Shown here: positions 34,564 to 35,080 of the stretch, in pieces
Numbering within the stretch: position 1 is the stretch's first letter
How the letters are laid out: each line of letters opens with the position of its first letter
Origin: an uncultured Methanobrevibacter sp.
Lineage (GTDB): Archaea; Methanobacteriota; Methanobacteria; Methanobacteriales; Methanobacteriaceae
DNA: 35,080 nucleotides
NCBI GenBank assembly: GCA_902771225.1
Contig: CACXWH010000013.1
Span: 1-35,080 of the forward strand
Reading direction: 5' to 3'
Program-made: the position numbers and the translations under genes
The notes under the pieces: model-generated
The model's database searches: none
Told to the model about the DNA's origin: nothing
Seen by the model: the letters and a program-made list of their open reading frames with translations, nothing else

Positions 34564-34857
34564 TTTCATCTTATGAGTCTGTTCATTGAGCTACCACGAG
34601 TTACAGTCAGATAATATTGGAGGATTATCCCCCGCACCCTCTTCAGAACCGAGCATATGACTTCCATCATACTCGGCTCAAGCAAGAATTTATCCAATAA
34701 TCTATTGTTAGGATATATCCTCCACAATATCCCATTTACATACTTTAAAAGTAAACATTTGATGAACGGACTCAAAATTTTTTTGAGCATAATCTAGTCC
34801 ATAATATCAAAATAATCCATAAAACAAATAATTGAGATTTTTAGGACACTACCAAAA
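34564..34857 (-). other. Intergenic region with group II intron remnant
   Basis: 294 bases between convergent genes. The minus strand carries a complete domain V at 34646-34679. Upstream of it in the intron direction are hairpins at 34700-34725 and 34771-34787 (CTCAAAA / TTTTGAG). Downstream (below 34646) is a G-rich run with a 5-bp stem GGGGG / CCTCC that could be part of a domain VI. No reverse transcriptase is encoded. A 74-codon minus-strand frame crosses the RNA element and is not a credible protein. Confidence 0.55.
34646..34679 (-). ncRNA. Group II intron domain V (relic)
   Basis: On the minus strand these 34 bases begin GAGCCGAGTATGATG and end ATATGCTCGGTTC. They can form every pair of the yeast ai5-gamma domain V: a 9-pair lower stem (including one G-T at position 3), a 2-nt bulge (AT at 24-25), a 5-pair upper stem and a GGAA tetraloop of the GNRA class. 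The catalytic triad AGC at positions 2-4 is intact. Several pairs differ from ai5-gamma on both sides, which is covariation. Confidence 0.78.
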
Positions 34858-35079
34858 TTAAATTTTTTCTTTTTTTAACACTTTGATTTCACTTATTCTT
34901 GTATCTGGATATTGGCCATATTCATCTTTTTCAACAGCTTTTACCATGTCCCAAATTGTTAAAAGACCAATACTAACTCCCGTGATAGCTTCCATTTCAA
35001 CACCAGTTTTGCCCAATGTGTTAACAGCACAGGTACATGTAATAAAAGTAGGATTTACATCAAAATCTACTTCAATACC
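34858..35079 (-). CDS. moaC: Cyclic pyranopterin monophosphate synthase MoaC (5' part outside the window)
   Basis: MoaC acts with MoaA in the first step of molybdopterin synthesis, forming cyclic pyranopterin monophosphate. Only the last 73 residues are in the window; the frame runs off the end. The conserved [31 protein letters not shown] and the tail [17 protein letters not shown] identify it. The gene is on the minus strand and converges with the ABC ATPase gene. Need for molybdopterin fits fdhD at the other end of the window. Confidence 0.93.
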   Translation of the reverse strand, partial: GIEVDFDVNPTFITCTCAVNTLGKTGVEMEAITGVSIGLLTIWDMVKAVEKDEYGQYPDTRISEIKVLKKEKI

Positions 35080-35080
35080 C

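Noticed and set aside
34566-34790. 74-codon minus-strand ORF
   Set aside because: It runs straight through the domain V RNA and shows no reverse transcriptase or other family motif; a chance frame.

Overview
The window looks like chromosome of a methanogenic archaeon of the order Methanobacteriales, most likely a Methanobrevibacter-type gut or rumen species. Points for this are the very low GC content, the archaeal informational genes (PolD large subunit DP2, class I lysyl-tRNA synthetase, L21e, RpoF, Sec61-beta), FdhD and MoaC (molybdopterin/formate metabolism), 6-phospho-3-hexuloisomerase, the diaminopimelate genes dapF/lysA, and a large secreted adhesin-like protein. Ribosome binding sites are mostly GGTGAT- or GTGAT-like, a few bases before ATG. 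The species call is inference from gene content, not from a database match.

Layout. 1-2155: 3' part of fdhD, convergent hxlB, and a divergent ModE-like regulator with a periplasmic-binding-type ligand domain. 2156-4310: structured leader, PfkB sugar/nucleoside kinase, SPL-type radical SAM protein. 4453-7660: thiC and lysS. 7657-9562 (minus): small GNAT protein, yeast-type cytosine deaminase, and a long coiled-coil protein divergent from polC. 9775-15606: PolD DP2 and the anaerobic ribonucleotide reductase nrdD, the latter behind a strong palindrome. 15842-18695: the rpl21e-rpoF-DUF655-ksgA-hemK cluster behind a folded leader. 18713-20867 (minus): lysA-dapF. 20868-23819: gap with an uncertain ORF, then a secreted TIM-barrel/beta-helix/Ig-repeat protein. 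23978-27931: Nudix hydrolase, then MFS and glycosyltransferase (an operon), then argD. 27994-31772: cyclophilin, then secG, hisF, an OGG1-like glycosylase and a DHA2-type MFS on the minus strand. 32058-34563: a SsuABC/TauABC-type ABC importer operon. 34564-35080: a group II intron domain V relic and the 3' part of moaC.

Most genes are housekeeping. The less ordinary material lies between genes. On the minus strand at 34646-34679 there is a 34-nt element with every expected pair of a group II intron domain V, but no reverse transcriptase beside it. Three leaders (pfkB, nrdD, rpl21e) contain strong inverted repeats, two of them with mutually exclusive pairings. Eight or more genes end inside a terminator-like hairpin that contains the stop codon. 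One small gene, secG (53 aa), is easily missed. The ABC substrate-binding protein appears to start at ATT.

No CRISPR array, tRNA, rRNA or complete insertion sequence was seen.
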